Both the position numbers and the translations under genes were made by a program. Positions 8,188 through 16,878 of a stretch of 64,000 bases of DNA are shown here, one piece after another. Under the pieces are notes generated by a model. It was not told the origin of the DNA, did not search any database, and saw only the letters and a list, made by a program, of their open reading frames with translations. This DNA is from Pseudonocardia sp. MH-G8 (GTDB taxonomy: Bacteria; Actinomycetota; Actinomycetes; Mycobacteriales; Pseudonocardiaceae), in assembly GCF_002262885.1 (NCBI RefSeq), contig NZ_NKYF01000017.1:1-64000 (forward strand), given 5' to 3'. Each line of letters starts with the position of its first letter. The first letter of the stretch is position 1.

Positions 8188-10227
8188 TCAGCTGCCGACC
8201 TGCTGGACCCGGACGAACTCGAGGTGGCGTTCGTACTGGTCGAGGATGTCGTCGATCAGCTGCCCGTAGGTGTAGCCCATGACGTCGTAGCCCTGGCCGC
8301 CTTCCCGCAGGTGCACCTCGAGGCGGCAGTAGGTGTCGGTGCCCTTCGGGAACGCGGGCCCGTAGACGGGCACGGGTGCTTCGCGCGGCCGCACCTGGTA
8401 CCGGAACGGATTCTCCTCGCCGAGGTCGGCGGCCAGCTCGACGAAGCGCGTGCCGTCCTCGGCGTGATCCTGCTGGGCCCGTGCCTGCACCCCACGCTCC
8501 TGCAGGTGGGTGGCCACCTCCTCCACGGCGGGCAGCGCCACCTCGGTCAGGAACTCCTCGGCGCGCTCGGTCCCGGGGAACGACATCGCCCGGTCGAGCC
8601 GCTGCCGCCAGCCCGGATCGCCGTGCCGGTGGCCGTCGGGCGTGCTGCGCCCGGACAGCGACGAGCGCAGGCTCTGCTGCTGGCTCTCCGCGTGCAGGGC
8701 CTCCAGCCGCAGCGCCTTGTACAGGCCGTACATCACGAGCACGAGCACGAACGCGAACGGCAACCCCATGATGATGGTGGCGTTCTGCAGCGCGGGCACA
8801 CCGCCGACGACGAGCATGCCGATGGTGAGCAGGCCCGTGGCCACCGCCCAGAAGATGCGCACCCACGGCGCCCCGTCGGAGCGCACGGTCTCCAGGTGCG
8901 AGGTCAGGTTGCTCATCACCAGCGCGGCCGAGTCGGCCGAGGTCACGTAGAAGAGCAGCCCGACGAAGGTGGCCACCGCGGCGATGACCGTGACCCCCGG
9001 GTACTGGGCGAGGAGCTCGTAGAAGCCCTGCGCGTTGTTGGCCACCGTGTTCTCCCCGAACGCGGTGTTGCCGTCGCGCATGGTGTCGATCGCGCTGTTC
9101 CCGAAGATCGAGATCCACATCACGATGTAGGTGAACGGGATGACCAGCGTGCCGGCCACGAACTCGCGGATGGTGCGCCCGCGGGAGATCCGGGCCAGGA
9201 ACAGCCCCACGAAGGACGCCCACGCGATCCACCACGCCCAGAAGAACAGCGTCCACGCGTTGAGCCACTCGACCGGCCGGTCGTAGGCGAAGGTCTGCAT
9301 CGTCATGCCGGGGAAGGAGCTGACGAAGTCGCCGACGTTCTGCACGATCCCGTTGAGCAGGAACACGGTGTCGCCCACGACGAGGATGTAGAGGGCCAGC
9401 CCGATCGCGAGCAGCACGTTGAGCTGGGACAGCAGCTTGATGCCCCGGTCGACGCCGCTGACCGCCGAGACGGTGGCGATGGCGACCGCGACGGCCACCA
9501 GGCCGACCTGCGCCGCCGTCCCCTCGGGGATCCCGAAGAGGAAGAAGAGCCCGTAATTGAGCAGCACCACGCCGATGCCGAGCGACGCGGCGACCCCGAA
9601 GATGGTGCCGAGCACCGCGGCGAGGTCGACGGCGTTGCCGATCCCGCCGTGGATCCGCTTGCCGAACACCGGGTACAGCGCGGACCGGATGGCGAGGGGC
9701 AGGTTCCGCCGGTACGCGAAGTAGGCCAGCGCCATGCCCATCAGCGCGTACATGCCCCATCCGCTGATCCCGTAGTGGAACAGCGTCCACACCACGGCGT
9801 CCTCGGCCGCCGCCAGGGTGGCGCCCTCGCCCCGCGGCGGGGTGAGGTACTGCGTCACCGGCTCGGCGACGGCGAAGAACATCAGGTCGGTGCCGATGCC
9901 GGCGGCGAACAGCATCGACGCCCAGGCGAACGTGCTGAACTCCGGGCGTGAGTGCTCCGGCCCGAGCCGGGTCCGCCCCAGGCGGGACGCGCCCACGACG
10001 ATCACGAAGACCAGGATCACGGTCGAGAGCAGGATGTAGAACCAGCCGAACCACTCCGAGATCCAGCCCACCACCGCGCCGATGGTGTCGGCGGCGGCGG
10101 TCGGGGCGATGATCGCCCAGAGTGCGATGACGAGGGTCACGGCGGCCGAGCCGTAGAAGACCACCGGCTTGATCCGGGTGCTCGGCCCCGCTGCCGTTGC
10201 CGCCGCGTCAGACCCGCTCGCGTCCAT
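8188..10227 (-). CDS. BCCT family betaine/carnitine/choline transporter
   Basis: A 679-residue sodium- or proton-coupled transporter for quaternary amines, usually an osmoprotectant importer. Twelve membrane helices fill about residues 25-530. The signature region reads FFWAWWIAWASFVGLFLARISRGR, split as FFWAWWIAWASFVG and LARISRGRTIREF, and the glycine-rich helix includes WTLFHYGISGWGMYALMG. About 140 residues follow the last helix and form the cytoplasmic tail that in BetP-type proteins senses osmotic stress. The ATG at 10227 is preceded by GAGGAGG. No choline-oxidising genes are adjacent, so uptake for osmoprotection is an inference. Confidence 0.9.
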   Translation of the reverse strand: MDASGSDAAATAAGPSTRIKPVVFYGSAAVTLVIALWAIIAPTAAADTIGAVVGWISEWFGWFYILLSTVILVFVIVVGASRLGRTRLGPEHSRPEFSTFAWASMLFAAGIGTDLMFFAVAEPVTQYLTPPRGEGATLAAAEDAVVWTLFHYGISGWGMYALMGMALAYFAYRRNLPLAIRSALYPVFGKRIHGGIGNAVDLAAVLGTIFGVAASLGIGVVLLNYGLFFLFGIPEGTAAQVGLVAVAVAIATVSAVSGVDRGIKLLSQLNVLLAIGLALYILVVGDTVFLLNGIVQNVGDFVSSFPGMTMQTFAYDRPVEWLNAWTLFFWAWWIAWASFVGLFLARISRGRTIREFVAGTLVIPFTYIVMWISIFGNSAIDTMRDGNTAFGENTVANNAQGFYELLAQYPGVTVIAAVATFVGLLFYVTSADSAALVMSNLTSHLETVRSDGAPWVRIFWAVATGLLTIGMLVVGGVPALQNATIIMGLPFAFVLVLVMYGLYKALRLEALHAESQQQSLRSSLSGRSTPDGHRHGDPGWRQRLDRAMSFPGTERAEEFLTEVALPAVEEVATHLQERGVQARAQQDHAEDGTRFVELAADLGEENPFRYQVRPREAPVPVYGPAFPKGTDTYCRLEVHLREGGQGYDVMGYTYGQLIDDILDQYERHLEFVRVQQVGS

Positions 10228-10281
10228 CGAGCCTCCTCGCTCCGCCACGGCACTGCGCCGCCGTGGAACCGGCGCAGCTTC

Positions 10282-10626
10282 TCATGCCGGGGGTCGGCTG
10301 CGAAGGATTTCGTCCGGGCCGGGCAGCTCCAGCGCGAGCAGCCGCGAGCTCAGCGACTTGCCGTGGGTGTCGAGGGCGAGCGAGGTGGTGACGCCGCCGT
10401 CGCGGATGCCGGTGCACACGAACTGCAGGGCCGCCAGCAGCGGCAGCTCGAACCGGCGCACCTCGCCGTCGACGTAGCGGGCGAGCTGGATGCGCACGCG
10501 CTCGGCGGTGAGCTCCCGGACGAGCAGCGGGTAGTCCGCGTCGTGGTACGGGATCACCGACAGGGTGGCGACGTTGCCCTTGTCGCCCGCCCGGCAGTGG
10601 GCGAGCTCATGCAGCCGGACGGGCAC
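10282..10626 (-). CDS. AtuA-related C-terminal domain protein
   Basis: A 114-residue protein matching the small C-terminal domain found in AtuA-type proteins: HELAHCRAGDKGNVATLSVI near the start, then YVDGEVRRFELPLLAALQFV. The GTG start at 10626 lies 20 bases inside the end of the upstream DUF1446 gene, so translation is probably coupled. In many species both halves are one polypeptide; here they are two, implying a two-subunit complex. The reaction of the AtuA family has not been settled to my knowledge; it is required for acyclic terpene use in Pseudomonas. Confidence 0.8.
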   Translation of the reverse strand: MPVRLHELAHCRAGDKGNVATLSVIPYHDADYPLLVRELTAERVRIQLARYVDGEVRRFELPLLAALQFVCTGIRDGGVTTSLALDTHGKSLSSRLLALELPGPDEILRSRPPA

Positions 10627-11929
10627 CGCCGGCCTCCAGGATCGTGACGTCGGGTGTGACGGTCTCGCGGGGGACGAGTGTGGACACGACCCCGATGACC
10701 TCGCCGGTGGACACGCGCACGCCGCCGCCACCGGCCGGGCCGTTCGTGTAGAGCGCCTCCACCTCGTGGCCGATGGTGTCGAGCACGTCCGCGTCGTCGG
10801 CGAGGGCCGCGACCCGGACCCGGCACTCGGCGTGCTCGTCGGACCCGGGAGGCGCCACGCCGAGCACGTCGATCCGCGGGCGCACCGCCACGCCGGCCAG
10901 CCGGGCGGCGAGGACGTCGGCGGCGAGTGCGGCACGCCGGTCGGCGCGGGGCCCGGAGTAGGAGATCTCCGCCTCGACCTTGTGGCCCGCCCGGTACCCG
11001 ACGCTGACCTTGAGCCGGTCCGGCCGGGCCCGCCCGACCGCGCCGTCGACGCGGACCCGGTCCGGCCCGACCTGGTGCACGTGGACGCCGCGCAGGTCCA
11101 GCACGACGTCGGGGGTGCGGTAGCCGGTGGGGTCGGTGATCTCGTAGAGCAGCTGCTCGCACACGGTGGCGCGGTCGAGCACGCCGCCCGTGCCGGGCAG
11201 CTTGCGGTACTCGGCGCTGCCGTCGGCGCGGACGTCGGCGTAGGGGAAGCCCAGGCTCGCCAGCCCCGGCACGTCCTTCACCCCCGGGTCGGCGAAGTAG
11301 CCCCCGGTGAGCTGGCCCGCGCACTCGAGCAGGTGCCCGACCAGCGTGCCCGCGGCGGCGAAGGCGGGGTCGGTGAGGTCGCCCCCGAGGCGGTGTGCGA
11401 GCGGGGCCAGGAACAGCGACGGGTCGGCCACGCGCCCGGTGACCACGACCAGCGCCCCGGAGCCGAGCGCGGGCACCAGCGCGTCCGCCCCGAGGTAGGC
11501 GTTGGCCGACACCACCTCGCCGTGCGCGCGCAGCGGACGGCCGTCCTCGAGCGCGGGGGCGTCCAGGTCGAGCCGGGCCAGGACGTCGTCACCGGTCACG
11601 ACGGCGACCCGGGCCCGCGCACCGAGCCCGGCGAGCAGGTCGCGGGTGATCCGCCCGGCGGCCTGGGGGTTCGCCGCGCCCATGTTGGTGATCACCCGGA
11701 CGTCGTTCGCCACCGCCACCGGCAGCAGCCGCTCGAACCGGGCGCGCAGCCGGGGGTCGTGGCCCGCCTCCGGGTCGCGCAGCCTGCGCTGCTGGCCGAG
11801 CGCGATCGTGCGCTCGGCCAGGCACTCCAGGACGATGTCGTCGAGCCCCGCCCGCTCGGCCAGCTCCACGGCGGGCTCGAGGCGGTCCCCCGCGAAGCCC
11901 GCGCCACTGCCGATCCGCACGCTCCTCAT
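10607..11929 (-). CDS. AtuA-type DUF1446 acyclic terpene utilisation protein, large subunit
   Basis: A 440-residue protein of the AtuA N-terminal family. Markers are RIGSGAGFAGDR at the start, TNMGAANPQAAG, GRVADPSLFLAPL, HLLECAGQLTGGYFADPG and TDPTGYRTPDVVLD. The ATG at 11929 overlaps the stop of the upstream transporter gene (ATGA), and its own 3' end overlaps the small AtuA-like gene by 20 bases. The order transporter, large subunit, small subunit suggests uptake and conversion of an organic acid or acyl compound. No acyl-CoA carboxylase is adjacent, so a full citronellol-type pathway is not supported here. Confidence 0.85.
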   Translation of the reverse strand: MRSVRIGSGAGFAGDRLEPAVELAERAGLDDIVLECLAERTIALGQQRRLRDPEAGHDPRLRARFERLLPVAVANDVRVITNMGAANPQAAGRITRDLLAGLGARARVAVVTGDDVLARLDLDAPALEDGRPLRAHGEVVSANAYLGADALVPALGSGALVVVTGRVADPSLFLAPLAHRLGGDLTDPAFAAAGTLVGHLLECAGQLTGGYFADPGVKDVPGLASLGFPYADVRADGSAEYRKLPGTGGVLDRATVCEQLLYEITDPTGYRTPDVVLDLRGVHVHQVGPDRVRVDGAVGRARPDRLKVSVGYRAGHKVEAEISYSGPRADRRAALAADVLAARLAGVAVRPRIDVLGVAPPGSDEHAECRVRVAALADDADVLDTIGHEVEALYTNGPAGGGGVRVSTGEVIGVVSTLVPRETVTPDVTILEAGGARPAA

Positions 11930-13287
11930 GCCCCTCCCGAGAGCGAGATGGCGCCGGTGGCCAGCGCCACCACCGTCATCACCAGCGTGGTGCCGAAGGC
12001 CCACCCGAATACCTTGCGCTGGTGCGCGCCCAGATCCACGCCGGCCATGCCGACCAGGATGAACGTCGACGCGGTGAGCGGGCTGAGCGGGAACCCGGTC
12101 GTCATCTGCCCGAGGATCGCCGCACGCGCCACCTCGGCCGGATCGCCGCCCAACGCCGCTGTGGTCTCGGCGAGCACCGGCAGGACGCCGAAGTAGTAGG
12201 CGTCGGGGGTGAACACCAGGCTCAGCGGCATGCTCGTGACGGCGACGAGCAGCGGCAGCACGCCGCCGGCGCCGCCGGGCACCATGCCCACGAGCGCCCG
12301 CGCCATCGCCTCGATCATCCCGGTGCCGCCGAGCACGCCGGTGAACACGCCCGCGGCGAAGATCATGGTCGTGACCAGCACGACGTTGTGCCCGTGCCGG
12401 TCGAACAGGTCCTTCTGCGCCGCCCAGCCCGGCCGGTTGACCAGCAGCGCGAGCACGAACGCCAGCACGAAGACGACCGGCAGCTCGGCGAGCTGGGCCA
12501 GCAGCACCGCCACCAGCGCGAGCGTGAGCACCACGTTGAGCCAGAAGCGGACCCGCTCGACGCGGGTCCGCGGCGGTGTGACGTCCGCGCGCGCGGCGCC
12601 CGGGGCGTCCGCCGGCCGGGCGCCGGTCGCGGCGTCGTCCGGCGCCGGGTCGTCGGCCGGGAGGGACACGCTCCCCACCCGGGCGCGCTCCTTGCGCCCG
12701 ATCAGGAAGGCCGCGACGAGCACCCAGACGACGCCTGCACCCATGGCCGGCAGCACCGGGAGGAAGAGCTCGCTGCTGTCGAGCCCGAGTGCGGCCATCG
12801 CCCGCGCGGTCGGTCCGCCCCACGGCACCATGTTCATCACGCCGGCGCCGAGGCAGATCACCGCGGTGAGCACCAGCGGGCGCATCCCCAGCCGGCGGTA
12901 GATCGGCAGCATCGCGGACACCATGATCAGGAACGTCGACGCCCCGTCGCCGTCGAGCGCGACGAGCAGGGTGAGGACCGCGGTGCCGACAGTGATCTTC
13001 AGCGGGTCGCCGCCCGCCCAGCGGACCACGCGGCGCACCGCCGGGTCGAACAGCCCGGCGTCGACCATGAGACTGAAGTACAGCACCGCGAACGTGATCA
13101 TGATCGCGACCGGGGCGACGGTCTCGAGGCCGTCGACGACCAGCTCGCCGATCCGACCACCCGCACCCACGGCGACGGCCGCAAGGATCGGCAGCACGGT
13201 CAGCGCGATGAACACCGACACGCGCCGGGACAGCACGGCCACCAGGAAGGCGGCGATCGTCAGGAATCCGGTCGCGGCGAGCATCAT
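11926..13287 (-). CDS. CitMHS family citrate/carboxylate transporter
   Basis: A 453-residue membrane protein of the CitMHS group, which takes up metal-citrate complexes or other carboxylates with protons. The conserved stretches LDGDGASTFLIMVSAMLPIY and MNMVPWGGPTARA are characteristic, and about 12 hydrophobic segments are visible. The start is one of two adjacent ATG codons at 13287 and 13284, after GGAGG at 13291-13295 on this strand. The stop overlaps the next gene by ATGA. Divergent from a LysR regulator. Downstream coupling to two AtuA-like genes hints that the substrate feeds that enzyme. Confidence 0.88.
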   Translation of the reverse strand: MMLAATGFLTIAAFLVAVLSRRVSVFIALTVLPILAAVAVGAGGRIGELVVDGLETVAPVAIMITFAVLYFSLMVDAGLFDPAVRRVVRWAGGDPLKITVGTAVLTLLVALDGDGASTFLIMVSAMLPIYRRLGMRPLVLTAVICLGAGVMNMVPWGGPTARAMAALGLDSSELFLPVLPAMGAGVVWVLVAAFLIGRKERARVGSVSLPADDPAPDDAATGARPADAPGAARADVTPPRTRVERVRFWLNVVLTLALVAVLLAQLAELPVVFVLAFVLALLVNRPGWAAQKDLFDRHGHNVVLVTTMIFAAGVFTGVLGGTGMIEAMARALVGMVPGGAGGVLPLLVAVTSMPLSLVFTPDAYYFGVLPVLAETTAALGGDPAEVARAAILGQMTTGFPLSPLTASTFILVGMAGVDLGAHQRKVFGWAFGTTLVMTVVALATGAISLSGGA

Positions 13288-13339
13288 TGACCTCCGGCGT
13301 CGAGTCGCGGTCACTCTCCGCGAGGCACGTCATGCAGGT

Positions 13340-13353
13340 CAAACACTTGTTTG
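13340..13353. promoter_or_regulatory. Candidate LysR-type operator
   Basis: CAAACACTTGTTTG is a near-perfect dyad (6 of 7 pairs) between the divergent CitMHS operon and the lysR gene. A dyad of this size upstream of a LysR gene is where such regulators bind. TAGATT at 13357-13362 could be the -10 of lysR. Binding is an inference. Confidence 0.4.
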
Positions 13354-13370
13354 CGATAGATTCATGCGCT

Positions 13371-14342
13371 GTGCGCACGGATCTGACGTTGCAGCAGCTG
13401 CGCGCGGTGGTCGCCGTGCACGACGCCGGGAGCTTCACCGCTGCGGCCGAGGCGCTGCGCGTCGCCCAGTCGTCGCTGAGCCGGGTGGTCGCCGAGGTGG
13501 AGCGCCGCGTCGCCACCCCGCTGTTCGCCCGCACCACCCGCCGGCTGGAGCCGACGGCGGCCGGCTCCGAGTTCGTGGCGGCGGCGCGGCGCGCGATCGG
13601 CGCCGTGGACGCCGAGATGCGCCACGTGGAGGGCTTCCTCGTCGGGCGCGCGGGGCGCGTGCGCATCGCGACGCTGCCGTCGCTGGCCGCGATCCTGCTG
13701 CCCGGTGTGGTCTCGACGTTCCGGCGCGACCGGCCGGAGGTGGCGCTCTCGATCGAGGACGCGCTCTCCGCCGAGGTCCTGCAACGGGTGCGCAGCGGGA
13801 CCGCCGACCTGGCCGTCACGGTCGTGTCCGCAGTGCCCGACCCGTTGGACGACCTGGTCGTCACGCCGGTGGCCACCGACCGGTTCTGCTGCGTCTTCCC
13901 GCCCACGCACCGCTTCGCGGGGCGGGCGAGCGCGGCCTGGACCGAGCTGGCGGGGGAGCCGTTCATCGCCTTCGACCGCACGACCAGCATCCGCCAGCAC
14001 GTGGACGCCTCGCTGGCCGCCGCCGCGGTGGTGCCGCGCCAGGTCCTCACCGCCCGCAACATCGCCGCCGTGGCGGGGCTGATCGCGGCCGACCTGGGGG
14101 TGTCGGTGGTGCCGGGCCTCGTGCTGCCGCTGATGGGGTTCGCCGGCGTCGGGCACGTCGTGCTGGGAGAGCCGGCAGCGCACCGCCGGATCGCGGTGGT
14201 CCGGACCGGCGCCCGCCCGCTCCCACCGGCGGCGGCGGCGTTCGTCGAGTTGCTGACGGACCCGACGGGGGAGCGCCCGGGGCTCCCCGAGCAGGCGAGC
14301 TGGGTCATCCCCGCAGCAACGAACGGCACCCTCGTCGGCTAG
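13371..14342 (+). CDS. LysR family transcriptional regulator
   Basis: A 323-residue LysR protein with the N-terminal winged helix (LTLQQLRAVVAVHDAGSFTA, AEALRVAQSSLSRVVAEVE) and a C-terminal substrate-binding fold from about residue 90. The GTG at 13371 is chosen because the helix-turn-helix starts immediately after it and TAGATT lies 8 bases upstream; an upstream start would add 28 unrelated residues. It is divergent from the CitMHS-AtuA operon and is its likely regulator. The last codons (NGTLVG) and the stop are formed by a dispersed palindromic element, so the native C-terminus has been replaced or extended. Confidence 0.88.
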   Translation: MRTDLTLQQLRAVVAVHDAGSFTAAAEALRVAQSSLSRVVAEVERRVATPLFARTTRRLEPTAAGSEFVAAARRAIGAVDAEMRHVEGFLVGRAGRVRIATLPSLAAILLPGVVSTFRRDRPEVALSIEDALSAEVLQRVRSGTADLAVTVVSAVPDPLDDLVVTPVATDRFCCVFPPTHRFAGRASAAWTELAGEPFIAFDRTTSIRQHVDASLAAAAVVPRQVLTARNIAAVAGLIAADLGVSVVPGLVLPLMGFAGVGHVVLGEPAAHRRIAVVRTGARPLPPAAAAFVELLTDPTGERPGLPEQASWVIPAATNGTLVG

Positions 14343-14366
14343 GGAGCGACGAGGGTGCCGTTGGTT
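14318..14366. repeat. Dispersed palindromic element, copy A
   Basis: Two 18-base arms (14318-14335 and 14349-14366) begin AACGAACGGCACCCTCGT and pair with one mismatch around a 13-base loop. The same element occurs inverted at 30530-30578, including the loop. It covers the last codons and stop of lysR and would fold as a strong hairpin between two convergent genes, so it can also serve as a bidirectional terminator. Confidence 0.8.
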
Positions 14367-14379
14367 GCGGGGTTCGGGG

Positions 14380-14943
14380 TCAGGACTGGCGCAGGACCGC
14401 CTGGATCTCGAGGGCGATCTGCACCTTGTCGCTCAGGACGACGCCGCCGCCGTCCATCGGGAGCTTGATGTCCACGCCGAAGTCGTTGCGGTCGATCGTG
14501 GTCGAGGCGGAGAAGCCGGCGCGGGTGCCGCCGTAGGCGTCCGGCCCGACGCCGTTCACCTCGAGGGCCAGTGCGACGGGACGGGTGTTGCCCTTGATCG
14601 TGAGCTCGCCGTCCAGCACGAGGCCGTCGTCACCGCTGCGCAGCCCCGTGGAGCGGAAGGTCCAGCGCGGGTGGTTCGTCACGTCGAAGAAGTCGGCGGA
14701 GCGGATGTGGCCGTCGCGCTGCTCGTTGCCGGTGTCGATGGAGTCGGCGTCGATCGTGGCGTTGACCGAGGAGCCGCTGAGCTGCTCGCCGGTGACGATC
14801 TCCCCCGCGAACGTCGCGAACCGACCGCGTACCTTGCTCACCATCATGTGACGGATCGTGAAGGAGGCGTCGGAGTGGACGGGGTCGATGTCCCAGGTAC
14901 CCGCGAGGTAGCCGGGGATGGCGGTCGTCTCTGCTGTGGTCAT
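14380..14943 (-). CDS. YceI family lipocalin-like protein
   Basis: A 187-residue YceI-domain protein, an eight-stranded barrel that binds polyprenoid chains such as isoprenoid quinone precursors. Conserved features are WDIDPVHSDASFTIRHMMVSKVRG split as WDIDPVHSDASF and HMMVSKVRGRF, DADSIDTGNEQRDGHIRSADFF and FSASTTIDRNDFG. There is no signal peptide, so it is cytoplasmic, as in many actinobacterial members. The ATG at 14943 follows GGGAG. It is divergent from a MarR gene with two operator-like sites between them, a pairing that suggests MarR control by a lipophilic ligand or stress. Confidence 0.9.
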   Translation of the reverse strand: MTTAETTAIPGYLAGTWDIDPVHSDASFTIRHMMVSKVRGRFATFAGEIVTGEQLSGSSVNATIDADSIDTGNEQRDGHIRSADFFDVTNHPRWTFRSTGLRSGDDGLVLDGELTIKGNTRPVALALEVNGVGPDAYGGTRAGFSASTTIDRNDFGVDIKLPMDGGGVVLSDKVQIALEIQAVLRQS

Positions 14944-14958
14944 CAGCTCTCCCAAAGT

Positions 14959-15017
14959 TAGTTGAACGCTCAGTTGTTGACGCGGACACTAGCTCAAGGC
15001 ATATGAGCGTTCAACTA
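14959..15017. promoter_or_regulatory. Twin inverted operator sites between yceI-like and marR-like genes
   Basis: TAGTTGAACGCTCA (14959-14972) is repeated as an exact reverse complement at 15004-15017. Each copy holds a near-palindrome TTGA-N4-TCAR, the size of a MarR dimer site. The two sites flank the divergent start region of the YceI and MarR genes. Confidence 0.6.
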
Positions 15018-15030
15018 TTCCGGAGGTGTG

Positions 15031-15546
15031 GTGTCGGACACACAGTGGCTGAACCCCGACGAGCAGCACACGTGGCGCAGCTTCCTGACCGCGAACCGGC
15101 TGTTCTTCGACGGCATCGAGCGGCAGCTGCAGCAGGAGTCGGGTCTCCCGCACGCCTACTACGAGATCCTCGTGCGGTTGTCCGAGGCACCGGACCGGCA
15201 GCTGCGGATGAGTGGCCTCGCCTCCACGTCCCTGTCCTCGCGCAGCCGCATCTCGCACGCCGTGGCACGGCTGGAGGAGTCCGGGTGGGTGCGGCGCATG
15301 CCCTGCCGCGACGACAAGCGCGGCGCGATCGCCGAGCTCACCGACGAGGGGCTGACCAGGCTGGAGGGGATCGCGCCGGCCCACGTCGACGCCGTGCGTC
15401 GCGGGCTGTTCGACGCACTGTCCTCCGCGCAGGTCGCCGCGTTGCGCGACATCAGCGACACCCTCGTGGCGCACCTGTCCGACGGGCCCGTGTGGCCGGC
15501 CTCGGGCGACCCCGGCCCCTCGGCAGGCGCCCGCGACGGACGGTAG
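15031..15546 (+). CDS. MarR family transcriptional regulator
   Basis: A 171-residue winged-helix regulator. The recognition helix region reads LASTSLSSRSRISHAVARLE and the wing RMPCRDDKRGAIAELTDEG, both standard for MarR proteins. GGAGG at 15022-15026 precedes two adjacent GTG codons (15028, 15031); the second gives better spacing. It is expected to repress itself and the divergent yceI-like gene by binding the twin sites at 14959-15017. A lone Cys in the wing (RMPCRDD) could be redox sensitive, but that is speculation. Confidence 0.88.
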   Translation: MSDTQWLNPDEQHTWRSFLTANRLFFDGIERQLQQESGLPHAYYEILVRLSEAPDRQLRMSGLASTSLSSRSRISHAVARLEESGWVRRMPCRDDKRGAIAELTDEGLTRLEGIAPAHVDAVRRGLFDALSSAQVAALRDISDTLVAHLSDGPVWPASGDPGPSAGARDGR

Positions 15547-15619
15547 CGGCCCGGCGCGGGTCGCCGCCCGGCAACGTCGACGTCATCTCCCGGTCGTCCC
15601 GTCCGGGTGGGATGCCCCC

Positions 15620-16849
15620 ATGCCGTCCCTCCGCACGCTCCCCCCGCGCATGCTCCGCGTCCCGGCCGCGCTCGCCCTCGTCGTGACCTCGGCCGCGTGC
15701 GGCTCCGCGCCTGCGCCCGCCGCGCCCGCGGTCGAGCCCGCCGCGCCCGCCGCCGCTCCTGCCGTGCCCGCCTCGCCGCGCCCGCCGCTGGAGGTCGCCG
15801 GTTTCCTCGGCGAGCAGCGCATCCCGCCCGGCACGCAGTTCGCGGGCACCACCGTCGGCGGGTTCTCCGGCCTGGACCGCGATCCGGCCGACGGCACGTG
15901 GGTGGTCGTCAGCGACGACCGGTCCGAGCTGGCGCCCGCCCGGTTCTACACCGCCGACCTGCGCTTCGACGGCGCTGACGGGGCGCTGTCGGCTGTCGAG
16001 CTCACCGGTACGACCTCGTTCCTGCGTCCGGACGGGTCGCCGCACCCGCCGCTTCAGGGCGGCGACGGCACCACCGTCGACCCCGAGGACATCCGGATCG
16101 ACCCGATCGGCGGCGATCTGCTGTGGAGCCAGGAGGGCGAGCGGATCGTCCCCGCCGACGGCGGCCCGCCGACGCTGATCGACCCGACCGTCCGGTTCGC
16201 CGCGCGGGACGGCCGGTTCGGCGCCGAGCTGCCCGTCCCGCCGGAGTGGCGGGCCGACGCGGGGGAGCGCGGCATCCGCCAGAACCTCGGCCCGGAGGGC
16301 CTCACCTTCGCCGACGGCGGCAGGCTCGTCGTCACGGCGCTGGAGGGCCCGCTGCTGCAGGACGGGCCGGTCCCGACGCGGACGGCCGGGGCGGTGTCCC
16401 GGATCGTGGTGCAGACCCGCACCGGCGAGGTGGTCTCCCGCTTCGCCTACCCGCAGGAGCCGATCTTCGCCGACCCGGTGCCCGCCGGCGGGTTCGCGAA
16501 CAACGGCGTGACGGCGCTGCTCGCCGTCGACGACACCGATCCCACCCGCTTCCTGGTGCTCGAGCGCTCGTTCGTCACCGGGGTGGGCAACGCCGTGCGC
16601 CTCTACGAGATCGACACCGCAGGCGCCACCGACATCCCGGAGGGCCGGCCCGCAGGCGAGGCGACGCCGGTGCGCAAGCGCCTGCTCCTGGACCTGGCCG
16701 AGCTCCCGCTGGCCTCGCTGGACAACGTCGAGGGCATGGCGTGGGGCCCCGACCGCGCCGACGGCTCGCGGACCCTGGTGCTCGTCAGCGACGACAACTT
16801 CAGCGACACCCAGGTGACCCAGTTCGTGGCGGTGGCCGTCCGGAATTGA
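15620..16849 (+). CDS. Phytase-like esterase-domain lipoprotein
   Basis: A 409-residue secreted lipoprotein. The signal peptide ends at a lipobox TSAAC with Cys27 as lipidation site, followed by a 40-residue Ala/Pro linker. The rest matches the 'esterase-like activity of phytase' beta-propeller family: GGFSGLDRDPADGTWVVVSDDR, DPEDIRIDP, GPEGLTFADGGRLVVTALEG, GFANNGVTALLAVDDT and DNVEGMAWGPDR. The conserved Asp and Glu residues of these motifs bind metal. The substrate is unknown; most members are annotated without biochemical proof. Confidence 0.85.
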   Translation: MPSLRTLPPRMLRVPAALALVVTSAACGSAPAPAAPAVEPAAPAAAPAVPASPRPPLEVAGFLGEQRIPPGTQFAGTTVGGFSGLDRDPADGTWVVVSDDRSELAPARFYTADLRFDGADGALSAVELTGTTSFLRPDGSPHPPLQGGDGTTVDPEDIRIDPIGGDLLWSQEGERIVPADGGPPTLIDPTVRFAARDGRFGAELPVPPEWRADAGERGIRQNLGPEGLTFADGGRLVVTALEGPLLQDGPVPTRTAGAVSRIVVQTRTGEVVSRFAYPQEPIFADPVPAGGFANNGVTALLAVDDTDPTRFLVLERSFVTGVGNAVRLYEIDTAGATDIPEGRPAGEATPVRKRLLLDLAELPLASLDNVEGMAWGPDRADGSRTLVLVSDDNFSDTQVTQFVAVAVRN

Positions 16850-16878
16850 CGGCCCGACTGCGGCCTAGAGTCGTACCC

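Noticed and set aside
8188..10248. Start of the BCCT gene at 10248
   Set aside because: The ATG at 10227 has a strong GAGGAGG, while 10248 has none.
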